DNA from: Flavobacterium beibuense
GTDB taxonomy: Bacteria > Bacteroidota > Bacteroidia > Flavobacteriales > Flavobacteriaceae
Length of the DNA: 64,000 nt
Assembly (NCBI RefSeq): GCF_004151245.1
Contig: NZ_JUIW01000006.1
Span: forward strand, 124,001 to 188,000
Direction: 5' to 3'
Under the pieces are notes generated by a model, which saw only the letters and a program-made list of their open reading frames with translations, did no database searches and had not been told where the DNA came from. Below are positions 41,049 to 50,236 of this stretch, in pieces; position 1 is the stretch's first letter, and every line of letters starts with the position of its first letter. Both the position numbers and the translations under genes were made by a program.

Positions 41049-41909
41049 TTAAGACTGTTGCATTTGCGAAAGAGTGATAAAAACGATAGCACAAAGTGCC
41101 AAAAAAAGCCCAAGATAATTTAATCGGGTCATTTTTTCCTTAAAGACAAATATACCTGCAAGCGATCCTAAAACAATAACTCCCATGTTCATTCCTGCAA
41201 AAACGGTAGATGGGTTTTTGGCAAATTCTTTGTGTGCATAAAGGTAAAAAAGAATATTACAGAAGTTAAAAATACCCACCAATGCACCAAAGGCAAAATT
41301 GAAGAGACAGAACTTTTCTTTTTTAACAATCAGTTCATAAATAACATATAGCCATGCTATTACCAGTGCCCCGCAAAAAATTACAAAAAGAGAAGTGGTA
41401 AAAGGTAATGACGTTTGCAATGCAATATTTTTAAATAGTACATCTACGGTACCAAAGCCAAAAAGCACTATAGCAGGATATAGCCATTTGTTTTCGGTAT
41501 TACTGTCCTTTTTTGAAAGGATTAATGCAATAGCAGGAAAGCCTATAACTAGGCCTATTATTTTATAAACAGAAAAAGATTCCTTAAACAGGAAATAGGC
41601 AGCAATAACCGGTATGAATAAAGACAGGCGCTGTGCCGCATCGGTCTTTACAATGCCCATATGCTTAATGGATAAAGCAAGAAATACAAACACCGAAGGT
41701 AAAAGGATGGACAATGGGATGTAAAGTTCCCAGGGCGCATCGTTGTTTATAGTTTGCAGGTCGGGCTTAAAAAACAGATAGCACAATACAATGGCAAAAA
41801 TATAGTTCCAGGCTACTATCTGGCTTATGTTTGCAGTATACTTTTTAGATGTTTTAAAAATAACACCTACAGTAACACTGCATATAATACTTAAAATAAG
41901 GTATAACAT
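41049..41909 (-). CDS. EamA/DMT-family transporter
   Basis: A 286-residue protein with ten hydrophobic helices in two five-helix repeats. It resembles drug/metabolite exporters (IPVIAAYFLFKESFSVYKIIGL in repeat one and VIVLGSLAGIFVFKEKMTRL in repeat two, both with the FKE motif). The substrate is unknown. No link to the neighbouring methionine operon is visible beyond the shared strand. Confidence 0.85.
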   Translation of the reverse strand: MLYLILSIICSVTVGVIFKTSKKYTANISQIVAWNYIFAIVLCYLFFKPDLQTINNDAPWELYIPLSILLPSVFVFLALSIKHMGIVKTDAAQRLSLFIPVIAAYFLFKESFSVYKIIGLVIGFPAIALILSKKDSNTENKWLYPAIVLFGFGTVDVLFKNIALQTSLPFTTSLFVIFCGALVIAWLYVIYELIVKKEKFCLFNFAFGALVGIFNFCNILFYLYAHKEFAKNPSTVFAGMNMGVIVLGSLAGIFVFKEKMTRLNYLGLFLALCAIVFITLSQMQQS

Positions 41910-42057
41910 TATAAAACCGGTTTGCGCAAAAGTAATATCTTTTAGTTACTTGCAGGCATCTTTTGTATATTTGATTCCTTCTAGGTAATGGAGGTGTAAA
42001 TAAACCAAAAATGCCTATAAGGCGTATTTTTAGTTACAGGTCAATAAAAAAAATAAA

Positions 42058-43665
42058 ATGAAAAAGCAGTTATTTATATTGTTCCTTATATTATCAGCAA
42101 ACTGCTATGCACAGGAGGATGCCTGGGTTTACTTTAATGATAAACCCGATGCCGAGTATTATCTGGCAAATCCGCTTGAAATGCTGTCACAACGTGCTTT
42201 AGACAGAAGGAATAATCAGGGCATTGCACTTGATGAGCTTGATGTGCCTGTTCATGAGGATTATCTTTCTCAAACCGATGCTGCTACAGGTATTACCGTT
42301 ATGGCAAAATCCAAATGGCTCAATGCGGTACATGTGCGCGGAACGATTGAGGATATTTCGGCACTGACTTCACTTAGCTTTGTACAAAATATTGAATTTG
42401 CAGATAAAACCATAAATACTCCCGGAAGGCCTGCTGTTTCGGCAAGCACAAGTACTGTAAATAACAAACTGGACGTTCAGGAGAATTATGATTATGGCAT
42501 GAGTACTTCCCAAATAGACATGCTTAACGGACAGGTACTGCACCAGCAGGACTATACTGGGGAAGGAATGATAATAGCTGTTATGGACTCCGGATTCCCT
42601 GGGGTAGATACGGCACAACCATTTCAAAACCTTTTTGATAACAACCTTATTTTGGGCGGCTATAATTTTGTAGCAGGCAGTAACGATATTTATACAGCTG
42701 ATAATCATGGTACTTATGTGCTATCCACTATGGGGGGCTATGTAGAGGGAGCTCTTGTAGGCACTGCGCCTAATGCTTCTTACTACCTGTTTATTACTGA
42801 GGATACCAGTAGTGAAAACCCTGTAGAGGAGTCATATTGGGTTGAGGCAGCCGAAGTAGCCGATAGCCTTGGGGTAGATGTAATAAATACATCCTTAGGC
42901 TACTATAACTATGATAATCCTAATTACAACTATCCGTATGAATCGGTAAACGGGCAAACCGCATTTATGACACGTGGTGCAGACATAGCCTTTAGCCGTG
43001 GTATGATAGTGGTGATTTCGGCAGGAAACAACGGTAACAATGCCGACCCGTATATAGAAATACCTGCCGATGCCTTTAATGTACTTACGGTAGGTTCTGT
43101 AAGCTATGATGAGGCACGTTCTTATTTCAGTAGTATAGGCCCAACAGGTGACGGGCGTATAAAACCCGATGTTATGGCACAGGGATCGGCGGCTATTTTT
43201 GCCAAGCCAGACGGTACTATAACCTTTGGTAACGGTACATCTTTTTCCAGCCCTATAACTGCCGGACTGGTAACATGCCTGTGGCAGGCATTTCCTGAAA
43301 AGACAAATACTGAAATTATGGCTTTGGTAAAGGGCTCGGCCGACAGGTTTACAAATCCTGATTTTGAATACGGTTATGGTATTCCGGACTTTGCCTTTGC
43401 TTTAAATGAGCTTACCGTTAAGGAGGTAGCCAAAACAGATTTTATTTTATACCCTAATCCTGCAAATGAGGTTATAAATATTGCTTTTCCGGATGATTTC
43501 GGGCAGGCATCAATAACTATTTATAACAGTTTAGGGCAGGTTGTTTTAAAACAGAAAGTGATCGCTAATCAGGCAATATCGCTAAGTAATTTATCGTTTG
43601 GAGTATATAACTACGTGTTATCATCTTCCGATAAATCGAGAAGCGGAAGGCTGATAAAACAATAA
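42058..43665 (+). CDS. Secreted S8 subtilisin-like peptidase with T9SS sorting domain
   Basis: A 535-residue protein with a signal peptide (QLFILFLILSANCYAQ-E), an I9-like prodomain to about residue 150 and the S8 triad: Asp177 (IIAVMDSG), His217 (NHGTYV) and Ser395 (GTSFSSP), with oxyanion Asn in SAGNNGN. The C-terminal about 75 residues are a type A T9SS signal (FILYPNPANEVINI and a final GRLIKQ). It is exported to the surface or medium. A -7 element TATATTTG (41966-41973) lies 84 bases upstream of the start. Confidence 0.93.
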   Translation: MKKQLFILFLILSANCYAQEDAWVYFNDKPDAEYYLANPLEMLSQRALDRRNNQGIALDELDVPVHEDYLSQTDAATGITVMAKSKWLNAVHVRGTIEDISALTSLSFVQNIEFADKTINTPGRPAVSASTSTVNNKLDVQENYDYGMSTSQIDMLNGQVLHQQDYTGEGMIIAVMDSGFPGVDTAQPFQNLFDNNLILGGYNFVAGSNDIYTADNHGTYVLSTMGGYVEGALVGTAPNASYYLFITEDTSSENPVEESYWVEAAEVADSLGVDVINTSLGYYNYDNPNYNYPYESVNGQTAFMTRGADIAFSRGMIVVISAGNNGNNADPYIEIPADAFNVLTVGSVSYDEARSYFSSIGPTGDGRIKPDVMAQGSAAIFAKPDGTITFGNGTSFSSPITAGLVTCLWQAFPEKTNTEIMALVKGSADRFTNPDFEYGYGIPDFAFALNELTVKEVAKTDFILYPNPANEVINIAFPDDFGQASITIYNSLGQVVLKQKVIANQAISLSNLSFGVYNYVLSSSDKSRSGRLIKQ

Positions 43666-43675
43666 ATATTTACTT

Positions 43676-44833
43676 ATGCGACACACCTTACTATTCGTAC
43701 TTGTACTTTTATTAGTTTCCTGTCAAAAAGAAAAGCCATTAACACCTCAGGAGATGATTTTGGGTAGTTGGAAGGCTGTTGATACTACAACAAGTGAAGA
43801 TTATAGACACCGATATGGTGATTTAAGAGGATTTGATTTTTTAAATGATAGTGTTTGTGATTATAAATTAGGATATTTTTATTTTGATTTAAAAGAATAT
43901 CATAATTATAAGGTTGATGAGAATTATAAACAACCTAATGATTTTGTAAAGTATTTAGGTACCCGAACGAGCTATTCCATCTCAAAAGATACTTTTAAAA
44001 TATTTGATAAAGGGGAGGAGAAAAAAGAACTCATTTATCATGTATTAAAATTTACAAAAGACACCCTTATTCTTGAAGATTATGATAGTGAAGATAAAGA
44101 CATATTAACTTTAGTGAAACAAAACTATGAGATTAATAAACAACATCAGTTTGATGGTGTAATAGTATCCGGCTCTCATTGTTTTGGTTCTTGTCCTATT
44201 AGTAATATCTTAATAGAGGCTACGGGTGATGTAAAGTATTTGGGAATTGATTATGTTGGTGCAAAAGGTTTTAAAACCTCAAAAATAACTAGGGAACAAT
44301 TTAATGAAATTGCAACCCTATTTTATAAGGCAGATTATTTTAACATGAAAAATTATTACTATACAGAAGTGACAGATAATCAAACTGTTTCTATAGCTTT
44401 TCTGAAAGACGGGAAAATAATTAAATCTATCAGGGATTATGCTTCTTCTGCACCGACAGAATTGATATGGGCCTATAGACCTGTACAATTTTTAAATCAG
44501 CAGTTGAAGTTTACAGAATGGAAAGTGCCGGATTATATGACATTCAAATACTTTTTATACGCTACTTTAAGTGATAAGCGAAATAACCGCTTGTACCTTA
44601 CAAGTGCCGAGTCTTTCTATTTAATAAGCACTTTAATTGAAGGGAAAGAGGTTGATAAGGTTTTTGAAGAAAAGTATAGGTTTGACTTTGGTAATAAGGA
44701 TATTCAAAATATATTTACAGATGGACGCTTTTTTAAGTTTAAATTTAAAAATAAGGATACAAAGATCATAGATATTGGCTTTAATTTTTTAGAAAGCAGT
44801 AATCTGGTTGATACTTTTGAAAAAACAAAATAA
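43676..44833 (+). CDS. DUF6438 lipoprotein
   Basis: A 385-residue protein with a lipobox (VLLLVSCQKE). The first about 140 residues are a lipocalin-like region (LGSWKAVDTT). From about 155 the DUF6438 pattern appears: FDGVIVSGSHCFGSCPISNI, then LYF-like strands and ITREQFNEIATLFYKADYFN. Two cysteines in the HCFGSCP motif are conserved in this family. Membrane-anchored; function unknown. Its stop overlaps the next start (TAATG). Confidence 0.82.
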   Translation: MRHTLLFVLVLLLVSCQKEKPLTPQEMILGSWKAVDTTTSEDYRHRYGDLRGFDFLNDSVCDYKLGYFYFDLKEYHNYKVDENYKQPNDFVKYLGTRTSYSISKDTFKIFDKGEEKKELIYHVLKFTKDTLILEDYDSEDKDILTLVKQNYEINKQHQFDGVIVSGSHCFGSCPISNILIEATGDVKYLGIDYVGAKGFKTSKITREQFNEIATLFYKADYFNMKNYYYTEVTDNQTVSIAFLKDGKIIKSIRDYASSAPTELIWAYRPVQFLNQQLKFTEWKVPDYMTFKYFLYATLSDKRNNRLYLTSAESFYLISTLIEGKEVDKVFEEKYRFDFGNKDIQNIFTDGRFFKFKFKNKDTKIIDIGFNFLESSNLVDTFEKTK

Positions 44834-45771
44834 TGAACAGAATAACTCAATTATTTAATATACAATACCCTGTAATACAGGCGGGAATGATTTGGGCCAG
44901 CGGATATAAACTGGCAAGTGCAGTAAGTAATGCAGGTGGGCTTGGCCTTTTAGGGGCGGGGTCTATGTATCCGGAAGTGCTGCGCGAACACATACAAAAA
45001 TGTAAAAAGGCAACCGATAAGCCTTTTGGTGTTAACGTACCAATGCTGTATCCAAACATTGAAGAAATAATGAACATTATTGTGGATGAAGGCGTGAAGA
45101 TTGTTTTTACCTCTGCCGGGAATCCAAAAACATGGACAGCATGGCTTAAAGAAAGAGGAATAACCGTTGTGCATGTTGTGAGCAGTGTAAAGTTTGCCTT
45201 AAAGGCTCAGGAAGCAGGAGTTGATGCTGTTGTAGCCGAAGGTTTTGAAGCAGGAGGACATAACGGTAGGGAAGAGACCACTACCTTTACACTTATACCG
45301 ATGGTAAAGGAAAAATTACAGATTCCGCTTATAGCAGCAGGGGGGATTGCTACAGGCAGGGGAATGCTTGCAGCCATGATACTTGGTGCCGATGCAGTAC
45401 AGGTAGGAAGCCGATTTGCAGCTTCGGTAGAATCGTCTTCACATGATAACTTTAAACAGGCAATAGTAAACGCCCAGGATGGCGATACGCACCTTACCTT
45501 AAAAGAGCTTGCTCCTGTAAGGCTTATCAAAAACAAATTCTTTCATGATGTAGCCGATTTGTATACCAAATCGCCATCTGTAGACGATCTTAAGGCATTA
45601 CTGGGCAGGGCACGTGCCAAAAAGGGTATGTTTGAAGGAGATCTTGACGAAGGAGAACTTGAAATAGGACAGATAGCAGGGCTTATACATGAAATTAAAC
45701 CTGCTGCCGAAATACTAACAGAGATTATTACCGATTTTGAAAAAGCCAAACAGGAAGCTGTTACCCTTTAA
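44833..45771 (+). CDS. Nitronate monooxygenase (2-nitropropane dioxygenase family)
   Basis: A 312-residue FMN TIM-barrel enzyme. It starts RITQLFNIQYPVIQAGMIWA and includes SNAGGLGLLGAG, VVAEGFEAGGHNGREETTTF, IPLIAAGGIATGRGMLAAMI and LGADAVQVGSRFAASVES. It oxidises nitroalkanes such as propionate-3-nitronate. It overlaps the DUF6438 gene by one base. Confidence 0.9.
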   Translation: MNRITQLFNIQYPVIQAGMIWASGYKLASAVSNAGGLGLLGAGSMYPEVLREHIQKCKKATDKPFGVNVPMLYPNIEEIMNIIVDEGVKIVFTSAGNPKTWTAWLKERGITVVHVVSSVKFALKAQEAGVDAVVAEGFEAGGHNGREETTTFTLIPMVKEKLQIPLIAAGGIATGRGMLAAMILGADAVQVGSRFAASVESSSHDNFKQAIVNAQDGDTHLTLKELAPVRLIKNKFFHDVADLYTKSPSVDDLKALLGRARAKKGMFEGDLDEGELEIGQIAGLIHEIKPAAEILTEIITDFEKAKQEAVTL

Positions 45772-45795
45772 GTATAAAATCATTTATGCAGGATT

Positions 45796-45834
45796 GTCAT
45801 TTTGAGCGAAACGGAGTGGAGTCGAAAAATCTCC
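45796..45834. repeat. Dispersed GTCATTTTGAGCG-type intergenic repeat
   Basis: The stretch beginning GTCATTTTGAGCGAAACGGA and ending GAAAAATCTCC resembles the short GTCATTTCGAGCG...GAAATCTC repeat scattered between genes in many Bacteroidetes genomes. Only one copy is in the window. Confidence 0.55.
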
Positions 45835-45860
45835 TTTTCTGCCAGAATAATATAGAAGCA

Positions 45861-45887
45861 AAAGCCCGGCTATTATAGTCGGGTTTT
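45861..45887. terminator. Terminator between convergent nitronate monooxygenase and P60-like genes
   Basis: AAAGCCCGGCT / AGTCGGGTTTT forms an 11-bp stem with two G-U pairs and a T run. Confidence 0.75.
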
Positions 45888-45907
45888 TACTTTTTTATGC
45901 TTTAATT

Positions 45908-46549
45908 TTATTTAGATGTTACTGTGTATAACAAATTGCTGTTAAACAATGCCGCCGGAGAAACTACCTTTTCCTCCATTGGAATATTATTACGGTAGCG
46001 TTCGTGTAACTTCTGTTTTACAGCATTGTTAGTAAGGTCAAAATCCTTTAACTGCTGAGTAGGGCAAAGTTCGGCCCCTGCTTTGTGATATAGTTTCCAA
46101 ACCAGTTCAGAGCAGTATATTTTATCGTCTCCCCATCCAAAATACAGGTCATAATCCTTACCGGCCATTTCTTTTCCGGCTTCTTTCATTTCTCTTATCT
46201 GCCAGTCTTTTAAGCCGTCTTTGGCTGCTTTAAGTCTTTTGACTACATAATGAGCGTCCTTACCTCTGGCAATCCATTTTTCTAAAGGCGTTTTTGTAAC
46301 AGGCTGTATGGCTTCAAAAACATAATATTTATCTGCTTCCTTGTAGATAACTCCACAATGGGAGTAAACCGATTTTGTAGCCATCTGTATAGCCTGACTT
46401 TGTGAGGATAGCGATGTTTGGAAAATGATATCACCATCGTGCAGAGCAGAAAATTCAGGATTCTCCTTTACATCGGGTTTTACTTCTTCAGTTTTCTTTT
46501 TGCAGCTTATAAAAAGCGATAAGGTTAGTAATAAGAGTATTCTTTTCAT
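45908..46549 (-). CDS. YiiX/YebB-like NlpC/P60 cysteine hydrolase lipoprotein
   Basis: A 213-residue protein with a lipobox (LTLSLFISCKKK). It has LHDGDIIFQTSLSSQSQAIQ, then YSHCGVIYKEADKYYVFEAI with the catalytic His-type motif and KIYCSELVWKLYHKAG with the catalytic Cys, the permuted NlpC/P60 arrangement of the YiiX family. It probably cleaves amide or ester bonds at the envelope. Confidence 0.88.
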   Translation of the reverse strand: MKRILLLLTLSLFISCKKKTEEVKPDVKENPEFSALHDGDIIFQTSLSSQSQAIQMATKSVYSHCGVIYKEADKYYVFEAIQPVTKTPLEKWIARGKDAHYVVKRLKAAKDGLKDWQIREMKEAGKEMAGKDYDLYFGWGDDKIYCSELVWKLYHKAGAELCPTQQLKDFDLTNNAVKQKLHERYRNNIPMEEKVVSPAALFNSNLLYTVTSK

Positions 46550-46584
46550 TTATAGCAGTTTTTTTACAACGCAATATATAAAAA

Positions 46585-46605
46585 AAGGTGCCATTGAGGC
46601 ACCTT
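46585..46605 (-). terminator. Terminator after alkaline phosphatase
   Basis: AAGGTGCC / GGCACCTT with a 5-base loop and a T run on the minus strand, 22 bases after the phoA-like stop. Confidence 0.8.
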
Positions 46606-46627
46606 GATATAATAGGATTGTAAAGTT

Positions 46628-48043
46628 TTAGAACTTATTTTCAACCTCTGCGGCTTCCAGCATAAGGTAATGAAGATCTGTGTTTTTTACAAACGGTTTA
46701 AGCAGTTGACTACCCGGACCAAACATTGCCAGTTCCACATAGTCTGCAGAGTGGTTCATACTTATCCATCCCACTGAGTTGTTTTCTTTTTGCATTTCTG
46801 CAAATGCCTTAAAAGGGAGGTGCTTGTAATTATAAAGCCCTCCTTCTTTTTCAAGTCCGCTATAATAGCTTAATATGGTTTTTGCCTCATCTTGAGATAT
46901 TGTCCTTCCGTTAGCATGAGCAATTATTTCCCTTACCTGTGCAGCAGTAGAATCACCTTTAATACTGTTTAGGATCCACTCGTTAGTTTGTGTATATTTT
47001 TGAATACTATCGAAGTTACTGTTGGCTTCCTGACCGTATATTACACCTGGGTTGGCATTACCGTGATCGGTAGTGATAACAACAAGGGTATTACCGTCTT
47101 TTTCGGCAAAATCAATAACCGTCTTAATAGCTTCGTCAAAAGCAGTCTGATCATAAAGCAGTGCTGCAATATCATTAGCATGTGCACCCCAGTCTACCTT
47201 ACCGGCCTCAATTTGAAGTACAAAACCATTTTTATGTCCTTTCATACGGTCTATAGCCTTTTGAGCCATTTCTGCAAGGGTAGGAGTAGCCTCGGTAAGT
47301 TCTTTGCTGCTTCTGCGGTCTATAGTATATGGTAATCCGTCGTCAGCAAAAACACCCAGTATTGGTTTATCGTTACTTGCTGCCATCATTTCACTGCGGG
47401 TACGGGCAACCTGCCATCCTTTAGCCTTATAATCGGCATAAACGTCTTTTTTATCTTTTCTTTTATCTGCGCTAAAGTAGTTGTTACCTCCGCCCATCAT
47501 TACGTCAAAACCTTGTTTAAGGTATTCTTCTGCAATTTCAGGCTGAGCGTTACGGCTGTCGCTGTTTACACAAAAACCGGCTGGAGTAGCGTGGGTAATA
47601 GGTACAGTAGTAACACATCCTGCCATTTTACCTGCTTTTTTAAACTTTTGCCATATAGGCATGTTCCTTTCTCCGTTAGGGCCTACGTTAAGCGAACCGT
47701 TGTTAACCCTTGCTCCACCACCCCATGAAGAACTGGCAGCAGCCGAGTCGGTAACAATAGAACTTGCAGAAGCCGTATCCATAAGTGCCCTGCTAATGCG
47801 TTGGTCTTTATAAAGCTGTAACCAGTTAGAACCTTTTCCGGTTTTACGGCTAAGGTATAAATCGGCCATGTTTAATGTTCCGGTACTCATACCGTCGCTA
47901 ACCATAAATATAATGTTCTTAGCTTTTTTGTTTTTGTCTAAGTTGTTAAGGTCAAGTACCTGTGCAGTACCTTCAAAAGGATTAAGGACAGCTGCGCCTA
48001 TGGTGAAAAGCGAACCGTTCCTGAAAAATTTTCTCCTGTTCAT
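46628..48043 (-). CDS. Alkaline phosphatase
   Basis: A 471-residue exported phosphatase. The N-terminus NRRKFFRNGSLFTIGAAVLN looks like a Tat-type or lipid-free signal. Metal and catalytic residues: Asp50 in IIFMVSDGMS, the nucleophile Ser100 in TDSAAASSSWGGG, metal-binding HATPAGFCVNS, LQIEAGKVDWGAHANDIAAL and VITTDHGNAN, and a late His in ISMNHSADYVELAMFG. It releases phosphate from monoesters in the periplasm or outside. No Pho-box-like element was recognised. Confidence 0.92.
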   Translation of the reverse strand: MNRRKFFRNGSLFTIGAAVLNPFEGTAQVLDLNNLDKNKKAKNIIFMVSDGMSTGTLNMADLYLSRKTGKGSNWLQLYKDQRISRALMDTASASSIVTDSAAASSSWGGGARVNNGSLNVGPNGERNMPIWQKFKKAGKMAGCVTTVPITHATPAGFCVNSDSRNAQPEIAEEYLKQGFDVMMGGGNNYFSADKRKDKKDVYADYKAKGWQVARTRSEMMAASNDKPILGVFADDGLPYTIDRRSSKELTEATPTLAEMAQKAIDRMKGHKNGFVLQIEAGKVDWGAHANDIAALLYDQTAFDEAIKTVIDFAEKDGNTLVVITTDHGNANPGVIYGQEANSNFDSIQKYTQTNEWILNSIKGDSTAAQVREIIAHANGRTISQDEAKTILSYYSGLEKEGGLYNYKHLPFKAFAEMQKENNSVGWISMNHSADYVELAMFGPGSQLLKPFVKNTDLHYLMLEAAEVENKF

Positions 48044-48220
48044 TTTTAAGTTTTGTTTGTAGTAAAAAGGAATCCGCCAAATTTACGCAACTGCGCCAAC
48101 ACAGGGTTTACGCGCAGTGTTATTTAAACTTTAAGGAAAACGGAATTTAACTTTAAATAATTGTAAAACAAGGCAAATGTAAGGAACTTTTAAACCTGCT
48201 GCCCGGGTTTAACATTTGCA

Positions 48221-49405
48221 CTAATTGAGGTTAATAATCTTTTCTGTTTTTACTAAAGCACCATTTGCTATAAAGTTGCTGCCTTTACTTATTTCTAGGG
48301 TATATGTGATTTGCGGCTTTGTTATAGGTTTAATTTCAGTTATTTGCAAATATTCGCCGGATTCAGGAATATAGATATAATCGTTAAGTTCAATTTGTTT
48401 TACAGGAGCGTCCTGTATGTAATCAGTGTTTGATTTTGCAGGGTTTAATGAAGCCCAACCTTTGTTTTTTATAAAGAAAGGATGGTCGTTAGTAGTTATT
48501 ATGCTTTGATTTCCAAATTGAATCTTTATAAGATTGTTATGGTAAACTTTTACTACTTGTGTAACTTCTGTTTCTTCAAGCGACTGGTTATTTTCATTAT
48601 ACGTTAATATACTTTCTCCTTTTATAATCTCTTCAATGTTTTTAGTTTTATTTTCCGGCAGAGATATTTTTGTTCCAGCCGCAAAACAATGTACATCCAG
48701 TCCGTCAAAATTTATTTCGCTAATGGCTACATCATCATATTTTGATCCTTTGTAAACTTCAATAATCTCAAATGTTATTATACTTTCCCTGTTTTCTACT
48801 TTAGAATTTAAAGGCTCAAATTTAAAGCTTTGTTCAGCAGTGGTATCCTGTAGTTCTAAAATAGCAATGGGTTTATTGTTTACATATAGTTTAAGCTTTT
48901 TAACCCTTGCATTCTTTTTCCATAAATCATGTTTTTTTATGTAACCATTATAGATTTTTATTTGTGTAACCCTGGGAGAGAAAGGTTTAAAATAGAAATT
49001 AATTTTGGCTCCTATAACCTCTTGTTTAGTATCGGGAACCCATGCGGTAAGTAAATTAAAGTCGTGTATATTATCGGATACATATAGGCTATCATTACTA
49101 GGTAGAATACTTGAAGCAGTGATTTCATAGGGCCCTCCACCACAATACCAACTGCAACCTACACCTTGTGTATAAGGCCCTTCAATCATTTCAAGTTTGT
49201 CAATCATTTCCTTTTCCTCGTTATTCAGGGACTCATAATCTTCATTGTAATATTTGTCAAATAACTTTTCCCATGTTTTATATTCTGAATCATTGTAAAT
49301 ATGTTTACCGCTTGATACAGTAGCTTTAATGGTTTTTATTTCCTGTGCATTAATAGTTGTAAGTGATGTAACGATACAAAAAAGAAGCTTGATAAATGAT
49401 TTCAT
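48221..49405 (-). CDS. Secreted Hint-domain protein with NADase-type glycan-binding domain
   Basis: A 394-residue protein with a signal peptide (SFIKLLFCIVTSLTTINA-Q). Residues about 90-235 match the NADase-type glycan-binding domain (TQIKIYNGYIKKHDLWKKNA, LKLYVNNKPIAILELQDTTA, VYKGSKYDDVAISEINFDG). A Hint (hedgehog/intein) fold follows from Cys240 in VHCFAAGTKISLP, with the block-B motif TTNDHPFF (His308) and the ending NFIANGALVKTE (Asn381). Only 13 residues follow the Hint ending, so no downstream extein or toxin is present. It probably self-cleaves after export. AT-rich gene; no partner gene next to it. Confidence 0.85.
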   Translation of the reverse strand: MKSFIKLLFCIVTSLTTINAQEIKTIKATVSSGKHIYNDSEYKTWEKLFDKYYNEDYESLNNEEKEMIDKLEMIEGPYTQGVGCSWYCGGGPYEITASSILPSNDSLYVSDNIHDFNLLTAWVPDTKQEVIGAKINFYFKPFSPRVTQIKIYNGYIKKHDLWKKNARVKKLKLYVNNKPIAILELQDTTAEQSFKFEPLNSKVENRESIITFEIIEVYKGSKYDDVAISEINFDGLDVHCFAAGTKISLPENKTKNIEEIIKGESILTYNENNQSLEETEVTQVVKVYHNNLIKIQFGNQSIITTNDHPFFIKNKGWASLNPAKSNTDYIQDAPVKQIELNDYIYIPESGEYLQITEIKPITKPQITYTLEISKGSNFIANGALVKTEKIINLN

Positions 49406-49490
49406 TAGGTGTGTTTATGCTTTATAGTATTTTTCTATAAAAATAGTGAGTTCCGGTAATTAATATCCAGATAATTAAACAATCTAGTAC

Positions 49491-50111
49491 CTAAACATTA
49501 AAATATTCTTTATACCAGTCAATCTCGTGATGGTCTTTTACATCAGTTTTGATCTTATGGGCTGAGTCAATTTTAGAATATACTATCTCAAGGCTGGCAT
49601 AATCCCTTTGGCTTATGACTTTAAATCCGTTTCGCACAAGCTGGGCAGCACAAACTCCCATACCTATCTGGTATATTTTATTTTCTGCAAAGCGATTACC
49701 GTCATAAATAACCTGGCTTCCACAGGCAGCACTTACATCCATTAATATAGCAAGTTCTATAGCTTCGGCTTTGGCTATTTCGAGCATTTTTTCTGAAGCT
49801 GCAATCATTCCTTCCGTCCAGTCTATTCCGCTATCGGTTAGTACTTTTGCTTTACCGTTAAGTACATCCATTCCGGTTCCGCCATGTATATCACACATTT
49901 CACGCGGAGAACCAAAAGAATATTCTTCAGGACAAAACGAAGTTACTTTTACGGTGTCATATTGCAGTACTTTTAATGCACTGGGATATTCGCCATTTGC
50001 AGTGCCGTCATACCCACATTTTATACCTTTAAGGCACGCACTCATAAGTATACGAAGCGGATTTTCTGTTGTAGGAACCCTAAGTGATTTTATATAGTTT
50101 AGATCTGTCAT
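49491..50111 (-). CDS. DUF523 protein
   Basis: A 206-residue cytosolic protein with the DUF523 pattern: ILMSACLKGIKCGYDGTANG, FCPEEYSFGSPREMCDIHGG, ELAILMDVSAACGSQVIYDG and a C-terminal VCAAQLVRNG. Several conserved cysteines suggest an iron-sulfur or metal site. Function unknown. Confidence 0.88.
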   Translation of the reverse strand: MTDLNYIKSLRVPTTENPLRILMSACLKGIKCGYDGTANGEYPSALKVLQYDTVKVTSFCPEEYSFGSPREMCDIHGGTGMDVLNGKAKVLTDSGIDWTEGMIAASEKMLEIAKAEAIELAILMDVSAACGSQVIYDGNRFAENKIYQIGMGVCAAQLVRNGFKVISQRDYASLEIVYSKIDSAHKIKTDVKDHHEIDWYKEYFNV

Positions 50112-50182
50112 GGTAAAGCGGTTAATTAATTCAAATATAATGAATTAAGTGTTTTTGAAAAACATGTATTAGAATAAAAGAA

Positions 50183-50205
50183 AAGCCGAAGCATAGCTCC
50201 GGCTT
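50183..50205. terminator. Terminator after the outer-membrane protein gene
   Basis: AAGCCGAAGC / GCTCCGGCTT with one mismatch and a 3-base loop, between two minus-strand genes. Confidence 0.65.
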
Positions 50206-50236
50206 AAACACAAAAAAAACAAATTAACCAAACAAT

